DNA of 64,000 bases from Phycisphaerae bacterium (GTDB lineage Bacteria > Planctomycetota > Phycisphaerae > UBA1845). Below, one piece after another: positions 26,718 through 35,309 of this stretch. Below the pieces are notes generated by a model. It was not told where the DNA came from and searched no databases. It worked only from the letters and a program-made list of their open reading frames with translations. Numbering within the stretch: position 1 is the first letter of the stretch; every line of letters starts with the position of its first letter. The stretch lies in assembly GCA_029260015.1 (NCBI GenBank), contig JAJDEB010000023.1, positions 481,457 to 545,456 of the forward strand, in the 5' to 3' direction. A program made the translations under genes and the position numbers.

Positions 26718-26771
26718 CGTTACGATTTTATCCCCTTGCAACGTGAAACGAAATTGGCACGATAGGAAATC

Positions 26772-27518
26772 ATGGCCACCTCACGGACGAGGAAGTCTAA
26801 AAAGAAAGCGCAAGGAAGCTTGACCCCGCGGCTACTCACCAGCCCGCTGGAGTCACTCGTCTTTTTGCTGCCGTTCATCCTCTTTTACGAGATCGGCTGC
26901 CTGCTGGTCGAGCCCGACGTGTCGTGGTCGGCTGGCCAACATCGCGTGGTCGCGTTCAACCTGCTGCAAATCTTTTTCGAATTGTTCGGATCGACCGGCG
27001 CGTGGATGCCGGGTCTTGCGGTGGTGGTGATTCTGCTTTGCACGCACGCAGCCAGCAAGAAACCGTGGCGGGTGCGTCATCAGGTCGTCGGGGCGATGTA
27101 TGCCGAGTCGGCGATCTTCGCGTTACCGCTGATGGGTTTTAACTTTCTGCTCAGCGCCGATTCGATCGGACCGTCGGTGACGCGCAATTTCCTGACTGAA
27201 TCGATTTTAGGTGTGGGGGCGGGCATCTACGAAGAACTCGTCTTTCGGTTGGTGCTGATCTCCGTCCTCAGCATAATCGGTGCAGACTTACTCGGCCTGC
27301 CCGCAAAGACCACAACGATTATTGCTGTCATTGTTGCTGCGCTCGCATTCTCCGGACACCATCACCCGCCGATGGGAAGCGAACCATTCTCCACTGAGAA
27401 GTTTATTTTTCGGGCGTTTGCCGGCGTGTACCTGGGTACGGTATTCGTCCTGCGCGGATACGGACCTGCGGCTGGCACGCATGCGGCGTATAACCTGCTC
27501 GTCATCGCAACGACTTAG
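26772..27518 (+). CDS. CPBP-family intramembrane metalloprotease
   Basis: A 248-residue polytopic protein with about six helices. Conserved motifs of CPBP (Abi/Rce1-like) proteases are present: EELVFR (about 157-162), the His-containing FSGHHH (about 194-199) and HAAYN near the C-terminus (about 237-241), which together hold the metal and catalytic residues within the membrane. Substrate unknown; bacterial members include proteins linked to bacteriocin immunity, secretion and lipoprotein processing. ATG at 26772. It is followed by a 12-bp hairpin without a T run. Confidence 0.9.
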   Translation: MATSRTRKSKKKAQGSLTPRLLTSPLESLVFLLPFILFYEIGCLLVEPDVSWSAGQHRVVAFNLLQIFFELFGSTGAWMPGLAVVVILLCTHAASKKPWRVRHQVVGAMYAESAIFALPLMGFNFLLSADSIGPSVTRNFLTESILGVGAGIYEELVFRLVLISVLSIIGADLLGLPAKTTTIIAVIVAALAFSGHHHPPMGSEPFSTEKFIFRAFAGVYLGTVFVLRGYGPAAGTHAAYNLLVIATT

Positions 27519-28072
27519 GCGCTCTCACCATGCGCGCAAAAAGTAAGCCGGGGTTTTTCATCCTGAAGAACCCCGACTCAAGAGAGAGAGCATGTCATCT
27601 TTGTATTGTTAAACGCACGCGAAACCTCGGCCCACCACCGGTCAATCAATCGAAGATCGCGGTGGTTTCAGCTTGCTATACCGAGTTTTTCGATAACGCC
27701 CTGAATTTGTAAAAAGTGCCAGGGGCATGACCAGTGCCATAGCGCGTTTGGCCACCTTGCGACTCCCCCATCGTCATGAAACAGAGAACGGTTCACTCCC
27801 CCACCGACGCACGTTCAGCGCCTCGGTTCGATTGAATCGAGTACCGATTTTCGATGAGTCTTTTGGATATCAAGCAAGGTGACTGGCTGGAAAGGCTTCT
27901 CTCTCGACCTCCCAAGTCGTGCCTCTCGATGGACAACCGATGTCGCCCCTGACACTCATTCTTAGGCGGGCTCGCGCTGCATAGTCAAGTTGATATTGAC
28001 CACCGCTTCAACGAATAAAGCCACGTCCGAGAAGGTCTGCACGGATCGTGTCGGCAGTAACGATTCTGCGGG
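27519..28072. other. Intergenic region with one hairpin
   Basis: About 550 bases without a credible gene. A 12-bp hairpin (CGGGGTTTTTCA at 27549-27560 with 27564-27575, one G-U pair) lies 30 bases after the protease stop; it lacks a T run but may be a 3' end structure. The remainder, up to the convergent amidohydrolase, shows nothing recognisable. Confidence 0.45.
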
Positions 28073-29809
28073 CTACTTTGCAGACGTCGGAGCTTGCCAG
28101 ACGATTTTTCCGTCCATGATCGTGATGTAACTTTCGGTTCGTCTGATCTGTTCTGACGTCGCGCTGAGGATATCTGTATCGAGAATCGCGATGTCGGCGA
28201 GTTTGCCGACTTGGATCGTGCCGAGTCGATCCTCCATGAAAGCGGCATATGACGGGGCGACGGTGTAGCAGAATACCGCCTGCTCAAGCGAGATGCTCTG
28301 ACCGGGAATCCAAACTTCGCCGTCGAGCGTTTCGCCTCGGCGGGCGGTCATCATTCCTTCAAACGGATTAGCCGCTACCACCGGTGTATCACTGCCGAAG
28401 CACACCACTGCGCCGCTTTTGATCAAATCCTTGAAGGCGTACGATGTCCTCGCTCGCATGCGACCGATCGCGGTTTCGGCGTAGCGTCCGTCGTCGGCTT
28501 TGTGATAGGGCTGCATCGACGCGATCACACCGATTTTGGCGAACCGCTCGATGTCGTCGGGCAGCAAGTGCTGGCAATGTTCGATGCGATGTCGCCTTTC
28601 GCTTGCATTTGGGAGTGATTCGTAGATATCAAGGATTTCGTGGTTGGCTTGGTCGCCGATGGCGTGGACAGCCATCTGCATATTTCGATCGTGAGCCCAG
28701 CGAATATCCGCCGCAAACGTTTCAAGATCGCTCGCATGTCCAGAGTGCAAACCGTGCGGGTTCTTCGCGTCCGGTTCGGCATCCGTATAAGGCCGCTTCA
28801 TCCATGCCGTCCGACTTCCTAGAGAGCCATCCATGTACGCTTTGAAACCGGCGATGCGAAAACGATCGTCGGTCATCGGGATGATCGCCTGCATCTTCGG
28901 AAGTTGCTTCTTAAAGTCCGGGTCTTGGACGTAGCTTCGGATGCGAACGGTCAGCGCATCTTTCTGATGAGCCGTCAAGAAAATCGAAAGATCGCTCGGC
29001 TGACTCATGTCGTGGACGCTGGTGATCCCCCAGGCATTCATCGATTGCATCGCCAGCTGCAGCGCCCGCAACCGCGCTTTGTTATCCTCTTTCGGGATCC
29101 GTTTCTGTACCAGACCCATCGCCCCATCTTTAAGAACTCCGGTCGGTTCGTTCGTTGCGGGGTCTCGCACGATTTCGCCACCCGGAGGGTCTGCCGGTCC
29201 GTCGCGATCGATGCCCGCAATCTTCAGCGCCATCGAATTCGCCAAACCCTGATGCCCATCCATGCGACTGAGGAATACCGGCACACCCTGCGTCACCGGA
29301 TCGATCCACTCCTTGCGCGGTGGCGATGGATCTTCCCAACTGTCAACACTGTAGCGTCCACCGAGCAGCCACTGGCCCGGTGAAAGCTTCGTGACTGCGG
29401 CGGTAATGAGTTCGACAAATTCCTGCTGGTTGCTTGCGTTGCGCAGATAGATGCGCTGAAGCTGCAAACCGGTTCCGATGATGTGCGTGTGACTGTCGGT
29501 GATGCCCGGAACGACGCGCCGGCCACCCGCATCGATGACCCGCGTCAGGTTGTTGGCCAGGGCTGCGATCTCTTGCGATGTGCCTACCGCTGAAATGCGA
29601 TTCTTCGTGATGGCGATCGCTTCCAACTCCGGCGCGTTGGGGATGCCCGACCATACCCGCGCGTTGACGATCACCACCGTCGGCGGAATGTTTGACGAGA
29701 ATGCTTCCTCGCCCTCCTGCCCTCGCGCGGCGGATGCACCGATGGCACAACTCATGGCGACCATTGCGGCCACCACTTTGAATCTTATTCGTTCATTTCG
29801 ACTGTCCAT
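28073..29809 (-). CDS. Secreted YtcJ-like amidohydrolase
   Basis: A 578-residue amidohydrolase of the YtcJ/PF07969 type. A Sec signal (KVVAAMVAMSCAIGASAARG) is followed by the N-terminal beta sandwich (VVIVNARVWSG) and the metal-dependent TIM barrel. The first metal ligands are in GITDSHTH; later His residues lie in AVHAIGDQANHEIL and HRIEHCQHL, and the active-site Asp in CFGSDTPVV. Such enzymes hydrolyse amide or related bonds; the substrate is not known. Start ATG at 29809. It stands alone. The lipobox-like sequence around Cys21 is not canonical, so a periplasmic soluble form is favoured. Confidence 0.9.
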   Translation of the reverse strand: MDSRNERIRFKVVAAMVAMSCAIGASAARGQEGEEAFSSNIPPTVVIVNARVWSGIPNAPELEAIAITKNRISAVGTSQEIAALANNLTRVIDAGGRRVVPGITDSHTHIIGTGLQLQRIYLRNASNQQEFVELITAAVTKLSPGQWLLGGRYSVDSWEDPSPPRKEWIDPVTQGVPVFLSRMDGHQGLANSMALKIAGIDRDGPADPPGGEIVRDPATNEPTGVLKDGAMGLVQKRIPKEDNKARLRALQLAMQSMNAWGITSVHDMSQPSDLSIFLTAHQKDALTVRIRSYVQDPDFKKQLPKMQAIIPMTDDRFRIAGFKAYMDGSLGSRTAWMKRPYTDAEPDAKNPHGLHSGHASDLETFAADIRWAHDRNMQMAVHAIGDQANHEILDIYESLPNASERRHRIEHCQHLLPDDIERFAKIGVIASMQPYHKADDGRYAETAIGRMRARTSYAFKDLIKSGAVVCFGSDTPVVAANPFEGMMTARRGETLDGEVWIPGQSISLEQAVFCYTVAPSYAAFMEDRLGTIQVGKLADIAILDTDILSATSEQIRRTESYITIMDGKIVWQAPTSAK

Positions 29810-30093
29810 GACGGGGTCTCGCTTTTTGGAGAATCGTGAATTCTGCTCGTTTGCAGCTGCCCGGACGGATGCGCCTGAACCACGCGCCGTTCAATCTCAT
29901 TCGACGCGATCAAAACGGCATCCACCGGCACTCTTGGTCATCTGCCGAAAAATCCGATAACATGAATATCCAGCAGACTCAACCAACAACAGGCGAACAA
30001 GTGCCGACTTAGCATATCACGAGTCGGATGTCACGTAGAGCAAGGTCAGCAAGTACACCAACAAACGCCGCAATCGGCAAAGCGAGGAAACAA

Positions 30094-30426
30094 ATGGTCA
30101 CCGTAGGCATGAATTATCAGATTCTCGAAGGCAAGGGCGAACTGTTTGAAAGCGTCTTCAACAAAGTCATCGGCGTCATGGAAAAACTCGACGGCCACGT
30201 GAAGACCGATCTGTTCTCGAAGATCGAAGACCGCAACAGCTACCTGATCATGTCCGAATGGTCTGACCGCGGCGCCTTCGACGCATTCATCGCATCAGAC
30301 CAGTTCCGAAGCGTAGCCAACTGGGGCAAGGAAGAAGTACTAGCTGGCCGCCCCTCGCACGAATACTACGGCAACGACACCCAACCAGCACAGCCAAAAG
30401 CAGGCGGCTGCCCCGTCGCGCACTAA
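30094..30426 (+). CDS. ABM-domain (antibiotic biosynthesis monooxygenase-like) protein
   Basis: A 110-residue dimeric alpha-beta barrel of the ABM group. The core runs from MVTVGMNYQILEGKGELFE to SEWSDRGAFDAFIASDQFRS. Members include heme-degrading monooxygenases and quinol monooxygenases, and many of unknown role. The last seven residues, GGCPVAH, form a Cys-Pro tail of the sort seen in heme-regulatory motifs; this is an inference. ATG at 30094 with GAGGAA five bases upstream; the frame is open from 30028 but begins without a site. A strong terminator follows. Confidence 0.83.
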   Translation: MVTVGMNYQILEGKGELFESVFNKVIGVMEKLDGHVKTDLFSKIEDRNSYLIMSEWSDRGAFDAFIASDQFRSVANWGKEEVLAGRPSHEYYGNDTQPAQPKAGGCPVAH

Positions 30427-30463
30427 GGCGCGATCGTAAAGATCAATATCCGAAAACGTGTGC

Positions 30464-30492
30464 CACTGGGTGCTAGCCGCCCAGTGTTTTTT
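30464..30492 (+). terminator. Rho-independent terminator after the ABM gene
   Basis: CACTGGG (30464-30470) pairs perfectly with CCCAGTG (30480-30486), nine-base loop, followed by six T residues (30487-30492), 37 bases past the stop. Confidence 0.88.
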
Positions 30493-30562
30493 ATGCGCCG
30501 ATGGTGCGTTAGCGGTAGGACGGGTCATCGACCCGACAATCAAACTTCATTGATTCATCCTC

Positions 30563-31006
30563 TTAATACTTCGGCCTCTTACCTGTCTCTCCATTTGTCG
30601 CGATCGAATCGCACTCCTCAATTTGCATGCCACACTCGGGGCAACGACCGATTTCAAGCGAAGCTCGCAAATCGTAACCACACTGTTCGCATTCAAACTC
30701 CACTGCGGGCGATCTTCGATGAAATATCAAGAACCATTGAGCTCCACCAACAACAGTAAAAATAACGAAAGGCAATGCCGTGTAACGAAAGTATCCGCTG
30801 ACACCTAAATTTGCACAGATTGCATCCACTACCAAAAAAACAACTGCTGCAGGTAAGTCGATGATACCTAATAAAAGCCAATCATAAGCAGATTCACCCC
30901 TAGATCTATCCCAATAATAAATGACGACTGCAAACATGATTGCCACTAGACTCGTGTGGAAAATCAATGCAACCTTCCAAATCCAGGTATTACTTTCTTT
31001 GGTCAT
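30563..31006 (-). CDS. Membrane protein with C-terminal zinc ribbon
   Basis: A 147-residue protein with three hydrophobic helices (about 9-30, 44-64, 74-96) and a cytoplasmic or external C-terminal zinc ribbon, CEQCGYDLR then CPECGMQIEEC. The CGYDLR ribbon is common in planctomycete membrane proteins of unknown function. Its codons look more A/T-rich than neighbouring genes. ATG at 31006, nine bases after the stop of the lipoprotein-like gene, so the two are co-transcribed. Both lie inside the inverted-repeat cassette. Confidence 0.78.
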   Translation of the reverse strand: MTKESNTWIWKVALIFHTSLVAIMFAVVIYYWDRSRGESAYDWLLLGIIDLPAAVVFLVVDAICANLGVSGYFRYTALPFVIFTVVGGAQWFLIFHRRSPAVEFECEQCGYDLRASLEIGRCPECGMQIEECDSIATNGETGKRPKY

Positions 31007-31014
31007 CGGAACCC

Positions 31015-31251
31015 TTAAGCGGACAAGAAAGAAGTCGAATCGTCGAAATAACGTCGCCGAAATTTCTCGAGATCATAATCCGGGGGATAGAGCCGGAGAC
31101 TTGACTTTGTCTCCTTCAAAACACGCACGGCATGCAATTGCGCCATTTGGAATCGCATTTGGGGGATGCGATTCGGATCGTCCACCGCGCAGCCGCACAC
31201 CGTCGCTGCGATGCAAGTGACTGCCAAGCAGTATCGAAATGGGGTCGTCAT
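31015..31251 (-). CDS. Small putative lipoprotein
   Basis: A 78-residue protein with an N-terminal hydrophobic signal ending in VCGC, a plausible though not perfect lipobox with Cys21 as the lipidated residue. The remaining 57 residues are charged (RVLKETKSSLRLYPPDYDLEKFRRRYF) and match no family I recognise. ATG at 31251. It is the first gene of the two-gene cassette. Confidence 0.6.
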   Translation of the reverse strand: MTTPFRYCLAVTCIAATVCGCAVDDPNRIPQMRFQMAQLHAVRVLKETKSSLRLYPPDYDLEKFRRRYFDDSTSFLSA

Positions 31252-31432
31252 TTCCGATGCCTCTCGAACAACGTGTCGGGTCGATGACCCGACCTACTCG
31301 CCTACTCCTTGCGGCGACACGGTTTACGCTGACGGTTGGGGCAATCCCGGAATCCGGCTAAGCTTGTTGAACCCTCTTCGCCGATAGATATTCTAGCAGA
31401 ATCCGGCATCTCCCCCGACCACTTGGTGACGG

Positions 31433-31438
31433 TATAAT
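31433..31438 (+). promoter_or_regulatory. Possible -10 element upstream of the metzincin gene
   Basis: A perfect TATAAT at 31433-31438, about 110 bases before the metzincin start. No matching -35 hexamer is seen at the right spacing, so an activator would be needed or the match is chance. Confidence 0.3.
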
Positions 31439-31551
31439 GGAGTGGTTTCTTAGACCCTCTTGGGTCGATTTACGCTGTGACAAAACCCGATATCCCTTGC
31501 TCCCCGCTGCGATCCCATTGAATGGAGAACCTGTGCGGGGAAACCGTATCA

Positions 31552-32934
31552 ATGGAGACCAGGCGCGTGCGAATCGATTTGAATTGGCGATCGGAAGAAT
31601 TGGCGGGAGATCAATTCTGGCCCGCTCGGGTTAAATTGCCGGCTATCAGAATCCCAACGATCTTGGTTGGTGCCATGTTGGCTGGGCTTGCCGCAACCGG
31701 CTGCGGGGTCATGCCCCAAGCGAGCAATCCCAATGGCGGTGGTTCAAACAACGAAGCCAAACCGTTCACGTTTCAAATCAGCGTCGCGCGGCATGCCGAT
31801 CAGCCACTATCCGATCAACGCGTCAACCGCGTGTTTGCCGAAGCCAACGCCCTGCTGCTGTCTGACGATGCCGAATGCCCGGACGTCTCTTGCCCGGTCA
31901 CGTTCGATCGTGACGGTTCGATCAACACCTTCGACAACAGTCCCGCAATCGTTACCACCGAAGCCCAACTCGATGCTGTTTTCGACAACCCGGAAGACAT
32001 CAAGATCGTCACGCTGATGGTCGGTGTGTGCGGGTCGCCTTCTGCCGACGACGTTTCGCTGGTTTTGGGATGCGCCTTTACGGGCGGGACGGCTGTCCTC
32101 GTTCAAGACGCGCCAGCCGACGTATGGGCACACGAATGGGGACATGTGCAGGGCCTGTCCCATCGAAACGATTGCGATCGTAACCTGATGCATGCATTTG
32201 AATTGGAAACCAATGCGGTCAACACCAACGAACGCGATGCGCTACTCTCACCGACTCCGGGGCAGAGTTTTCTGGCGTTCAGGGCCGTCGCCGATGACTC
32301 CGTTCGTGAATTTGAAAGCGATGTTGTTTCCGCCCCGACTGACGACATCTTCAACCGGCGATACCTTGCCGGTTTGCCCAGCGTATTGTTCAACCGCCAC
32401 AACCTTCGACTGCGCAGCGGCGAACTCTTGAATCGATTGCAAGCCGACCCGTCGCCACGTTGCCGAGCCAACCTCGCGAGGGCCATCGGTTTGTCGCGCG
32501 ACGTTTCCGCTTGCGAAACTTTGCAAACCTCATGCGAATCGATCGCCGGCGATTTGAACATCGATGAACTCGACGAACTGATCGAACAGGTCATCGCACT
32601 CGGGCGGTTGGCCGACGCAGACACCACCAACCAAACCACTGACCTGCTGCTCGCAGGAACTGACCCGGCATTCTGGACAGACCGCGACCTGACACTCGTA
32701 CTCGACGATGGCCGCCGTATCGACCTGGACGATTCGCTCGCCCGCGTTTGCGTTATGGGCCTCGGACTGACGAAGAATCCGGCTGTCCCCGATCGGCTCC
32801 GCGAACTCAAACGCAATGCCGTTACTCGCAAATTCGCCGACCCTTGGTTCGTCCCGCAGATCGACGAAGCCCTCGAACGCATCGCCGGAACCGGAAAGTA
32901 CGCAGCCGACGCCAAGCGCGTCCGCCTGCCATGA
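31552..32934 (+). CDS. Metzincin-like metalloprotease lipoprotein
   Basis: A 460-residue envelope protein. After a long basic N-terminus comes a hydrophobic signal ending in LAATGCG, a lipobox with the lipidated Cys. The zinc motif HEWGHVQGLSH fits the metzincin HExxHxxGxxH pattern, and RNLMHAF shortly after could be the Met-turn. The C-terminal half is helical with HEAT-like repeats (LQADPSPRCRANLARAIG, VIALGRLADADTTN) and may bind a partner. The start is uncertain: ATG codons at 31522 and 31552 and a GTG at 31567 are in frame; 31552 has GGGGA ten bases upstream. Cysteine pairs (CPDVSC, VCG...C) suggest disulfides. Substrate unknown. Confidence 0.8.
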   Translation: METRRVRIDLNWRSEELAGDQFWPARVKLPAIRIPTILVGAMLAGLAATGCGVMPQASNPNGGGSNNEAKPFTFQISVARHADQPLSDQRVNRVFAEANALLLSDDAECPDVSCPVTFDRDGSINTFDNSPAIVTTEAQLDAVFDNPEDIKIVTLMVGVCGSPSADDVSLVLGCAFTGGTAVLVQDAPADVWAHEWGHVQGLSHRNDCDRNLMHAFELETNAVNTNERDALLSPTPGQSFLAFRAVADDSVREFESDVVSAPTDDIFNRRYLAGLPSVLFNRHNLRLRSGELLNRLQADPSPRCRANLARAIGLSRDVSACETLQTSCESIAGDLNIDELDELIEQVIALGRLADADTTNQTTDLLLAGTDPAFWTDRDLTLVLDDGRRIDLDDSLARVCVMGLGLTKNPAVPDRLRELKRNAVTRKFADPWFVPQIDEALERIAGTGKYAADAKRVRLP

Positions 32935-33411
32935 CCTGAATCCTAAACCCTGTAATCGAAAGCGGTTAAATAGCGTGCAGGTATAGCCGAATTCGGTTTG
33001 TCCCCGTGGCACCTACCCCGTCGGATCAGGCATTCAACGCCCAAATGATGTGGAGAATATTTCCAAATTGTACTTGCATCGGATTAGCCGCCCCATTAGA
33101 CTCGGGGCCGCAGGGAGAGAGAAGAAGGCATTGGATTCAAGTGCTTGCCGATAACTTCGGCGTTTGCGGGCGAGTCTGATGCAGGAGCGGGATTGGTTAG
33201 GAGTGGGAAAAGAGACGCGGGAAAAGGACTGAATCATCTGTCCATCACCGTCATTTCCAGTCTTTCAATTTCGCACCAAAGTTAGGTCAAAAATGCCAGA
33301 TGGTTTTTGCCATCTGTCACTTCGGCCTAGGTAGATTGAGCACAATACATTTCAATCGGATTCTTAAGATTCGGTTGATTTCATAGATCTCTCTCTCTCC
33401 CTCCCAGGCTT

Positions 33412-33446
33412 GGGCTGTTCACTAAGAACAGCCCTTGCCAATTTTT
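33412..33446 (+). terminator. Intrinsic terminator-like hairpin
   Basis: A 9-bp perfect stem (GGGCTGTTC, 33412-33420, with GAACAGCCC, 33426-33434), loop ACTAA, then TTGCCAATTTTT. It is nearly 500 bases past the metzincin stop, so it may end an unrecognised short RNA. Confidence 0.6.
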
Positions 33447-33463
33447 ACTCAGATACATTTCAA

Positions 33464-33508
33464 TTTGTAATGGGTCACTTTGTAATAAGTCACTGTGTAA
33501 TAGATCAC
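33464..33508. repeat. Three tandem 15-mers
   Basis: Units at 33464-33478, 33479-33493 and 33494-33508 share TTTGTAAT(G/A)(G/A)(G/A)TCAC with one to three differences. The regular spacing of 15 bases suggests a row of protein-binding sites or a slippage product. Confidence 0.7.
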
Positions 33509-33602
33509 TCTGGCGCCCCCTGTTATTGATGATTGAGCCATCTCCACTCAATTACGTCGTGGTCGCCCATTGGTTCGACATCATGGGGCCAGGCGTCTCG
33601 AC

Positions 33603-33632
33603 TTGACAGAATGTTGCAAAAAGGGATGGTAC
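33603..33632 (+). promoter_or_regulatory. Promoter of tRNA-Lys
   Basis: TTGACA at 33603-33608 and a weak -10 TGGTAC at 33627-33632, 18-base spacer, directly before the tRNA. The -35 is perfect; the -10 is poor. Confidence 0.5.
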
Positions 33633-33639
33633 GCGGATC

Positions 33640-33712
<73 letters not shown>

Positions 33713-33762
33713 TTCTTTTGACTCCCCTTTTGGTGATCCAACAATTGCACAAGATCAAATTC

Positions 33763-33865
33763 GTGCCATTGCTCGGCGAGCAGTGCGTGAATCGCGGCCC
33801 GTAGGGTGGGCCGTGCCCACCGTCGTTGGAATCGTTTACGGATTGGTGGGCACGGCCCACCCTAC
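33763..33865. repeat. GTAG-footed inverted pair, type B, beside a GTGCCA hairpin
   Basis: The GTAG pair has arms 33801-33821 and 33845-33865, perfect inverted copies of the GGTGGGC/GCCCACC hairpin. Fourteen bases upstream, 33763-33786, is a single hairpin related to the outer arms of the nested repeat at 21.7 kb. Together they lie between the tRNA and the convergent MBOAT gene. Confidence 0.88.
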
Positions 33866-33896
33866 GGGTCATCAAGAACATTACCGTTATGCCAAC

Positions 33897-35309
33897 TTAG
33901 AATTGGAAGTAAATGAATGGTGCGTCGGCTGAACTCAGGACGGTAAAGAGAAACAAGCATGCCGACGCAACCGCTGCCTGCACGAATGCCGGCTGACGTG
34001 TTGCGCGATCGATCAACCGCCCCACCTGCTCCATTGTTGTCAGGTGTCCGATCACGCTGGCCAGCATTGCAACGACGAACAACGTTGGGATCGGTGAACC
34101 CAGCGCCTCGGGTGCAATCATTGCGCCGATGTACTGGCCAAACGTCGTGATGCTGTCACAGCGGAAGAGCGCGAACGTCAGCACCACCAGATGAAACGTG
34201 ATGAACCGCCGCAACCATATAGTGGCCAACGGCAAACCTGCGGCGTCTTTACAATCCTTCCCGAAGAGGCGTTCGACAATCAAGAACGTTCCGTGAAGCG
34301 CCCCCCACAGAACAAACGTCCAGTTCGCACCGTGCCACAATCCGCCGAGAAGCATGACCAATGCGAGATTGATAAGCGTTCGCCTGCGCCCATGTCGCGC
34401 CCCGCCCAGCGGGACGTAAAGGTAATCCCGCAGCCACGTCGAAAGCGAAATGTGCCAACGTCTCCAAAAGTCGCGGAAGCTCACTGCAAGAAATGGCCGA
34501 TTGAAATTCAGCGGCAAATTGAAACCGAGAATCGCAGCCGCCCCGATCGCGACATCAGAATAACCGCTGAAATCGCAGTAAATCTGAAAACTGTAACCAT
34601 ACGCTGCAAGCAAAAGTTCAACGCGGTTGGCACCCAGCGGATTGCCAAACACGTCATCGAGCAACGTCGCCGCGAGCACATCGGCGATGCAGATCTTCTT
34701 GAACAGTCCGACCAAGATCAGCCAGAACCCGCGAATCGCGCGGTCTTCATCGTATTGGGCTTGCCGCTCTAACTGCGGTAAGAACTCACTCGCCCGAACG
34801 ATCGGACCAGCCACCAACTGCGGAAAGAACGACACGAACAGTGCAAACTTCAGGAGGCTGCGCGTCGGCGTCAGCGTGCCGCGATAGACATCGATCGTGT
34901 AACTCAGCGATTGAAACGTGTAGAACGAAATGCCAACAGGTAGTAGCAATCGATGCGTCCAATCGGGAGTTTCCCAACCAATCGCCCCGATACCGCCAGC
35001 GACGCTTTCCCACAAAAAATTGAAGTACTTGAAGAAAACCAGCACGCCCAGGTTGCCGGCCAGACTCGCCGCCAATAACAACCGACGCGACGTTTTGGAT
35101 TGCGTCTTGAGTAACGCGAGCCCGACGAAATAATCCAAGACGGTTGAGCCAGCCAGCAGCGCCGCATAACGATAGTCCCAACTCATGTAGAAAAAGTAGC
35201 TCGCCACCAGAAGCAACGTCAGGCGTGCGGATGCAGACCTGCGAAACCACCACGCGCAGGCGACCACCATCGGAAAAAACAACGCAAACTCAATGCTATT
35301 GAACAGCAT
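33897..35309 (-). CDS. MBOAT-family O-acyltransferase (AlgI-like)
   Basis: A 470-residue membrane-bound O-acyltransferase with about ten to twelve helices. The signature GGLWHGANWTFVLWGALHG contains the essential His residues, and FFPQLVAGPIVR, SFRDFWRRWHISLSTWLRDY and YSGYSDVAIGAAAILG-like stretches are typical of AlgI/DltB proteins. It would move acyl groups across the inner membrane to a surface polysaccharide. It overlaps the SGNH gene by 14 bases (35296-35309), so the two are translationally coupled. Start ATG at 35309. Confidence 0.95.
   Translation of the reverse strand: MLFNSIEFALFFPMVVACAWWFRRSASARLTLLLVASYFFYMSWDYRYAALLAGSTVLDYFVGLALLKTQSKTSRRLLLAASLAGNLGVLVFFKYFNFLWESVAGGIGAIGWETPDWTHRLLLPVGISFYTFQSLSYTIDVYRGTLTPTRSLLKFALFVSFFPQLVAGPIVRASEFLPQLERQAQYDEDRAIRGFWLILVGLFKKICIADVLAATLLDDVFGNPLGANRVELLLAAYGYSFQIYCDFSGYSDVAIGAAAILGFNLPLNFNRPFLAVSFRDFWRRWHISLSTWLRDYLYVPLGGARHGRRRTLINLALVMLLGGLWHGANWTFVLWGALHGTFLIVERLFGKDCKDAAGLPLATIWLRRFITFHLVVLTFALFRCDSITTFGQYIGAMIAPEALGSPIPTLFVVAMLASVIGHLTTMEQVGRLIDRATRQPAFVQAAVASACLFLFTVLSSADAPFIYFQF

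Larger units (their letters stand above)
30515..31297. repeat. Inverted GTAG-footed repeats bracketing a two-gene cassette, type C
   Basis: The left copy, 30515-30537, reads GTAG then a hairpin of GACGGGT/ACCCGAC type; the right copy, 31275-31297, is its reverse complement with one mismatch in 23. Between them lie only the two small leftward genes at 30563-31251. Their outer ends are GTAG and CTAC as in the other repeats of the window, but the hairpin sequence differs and the arms are 740 bases apart rather than about 25. Confidence 0.8.
32935..33602. other. Intergenic region with hairpins and short repeats
   Basis: About 670 bases before the tRNA without a credible ORF. It holds a small hairpin (CAGATGG/CCATCTG, about 33299-33318), a CT-rich tract (about 33388-33405), a terminator-like hairpin and three tandem 15-mers (listed separately). 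This organisation would fit a short non-coding transcript, but no start could be fixed. Confidence 0.45.

Noticed and set aside
30028-30093. Upstream extension of the ABM gene (22 residues)
   Set aside because: No ribosome site at 30028; the ATG at 30094 has GAGGAA and fits the domain start.
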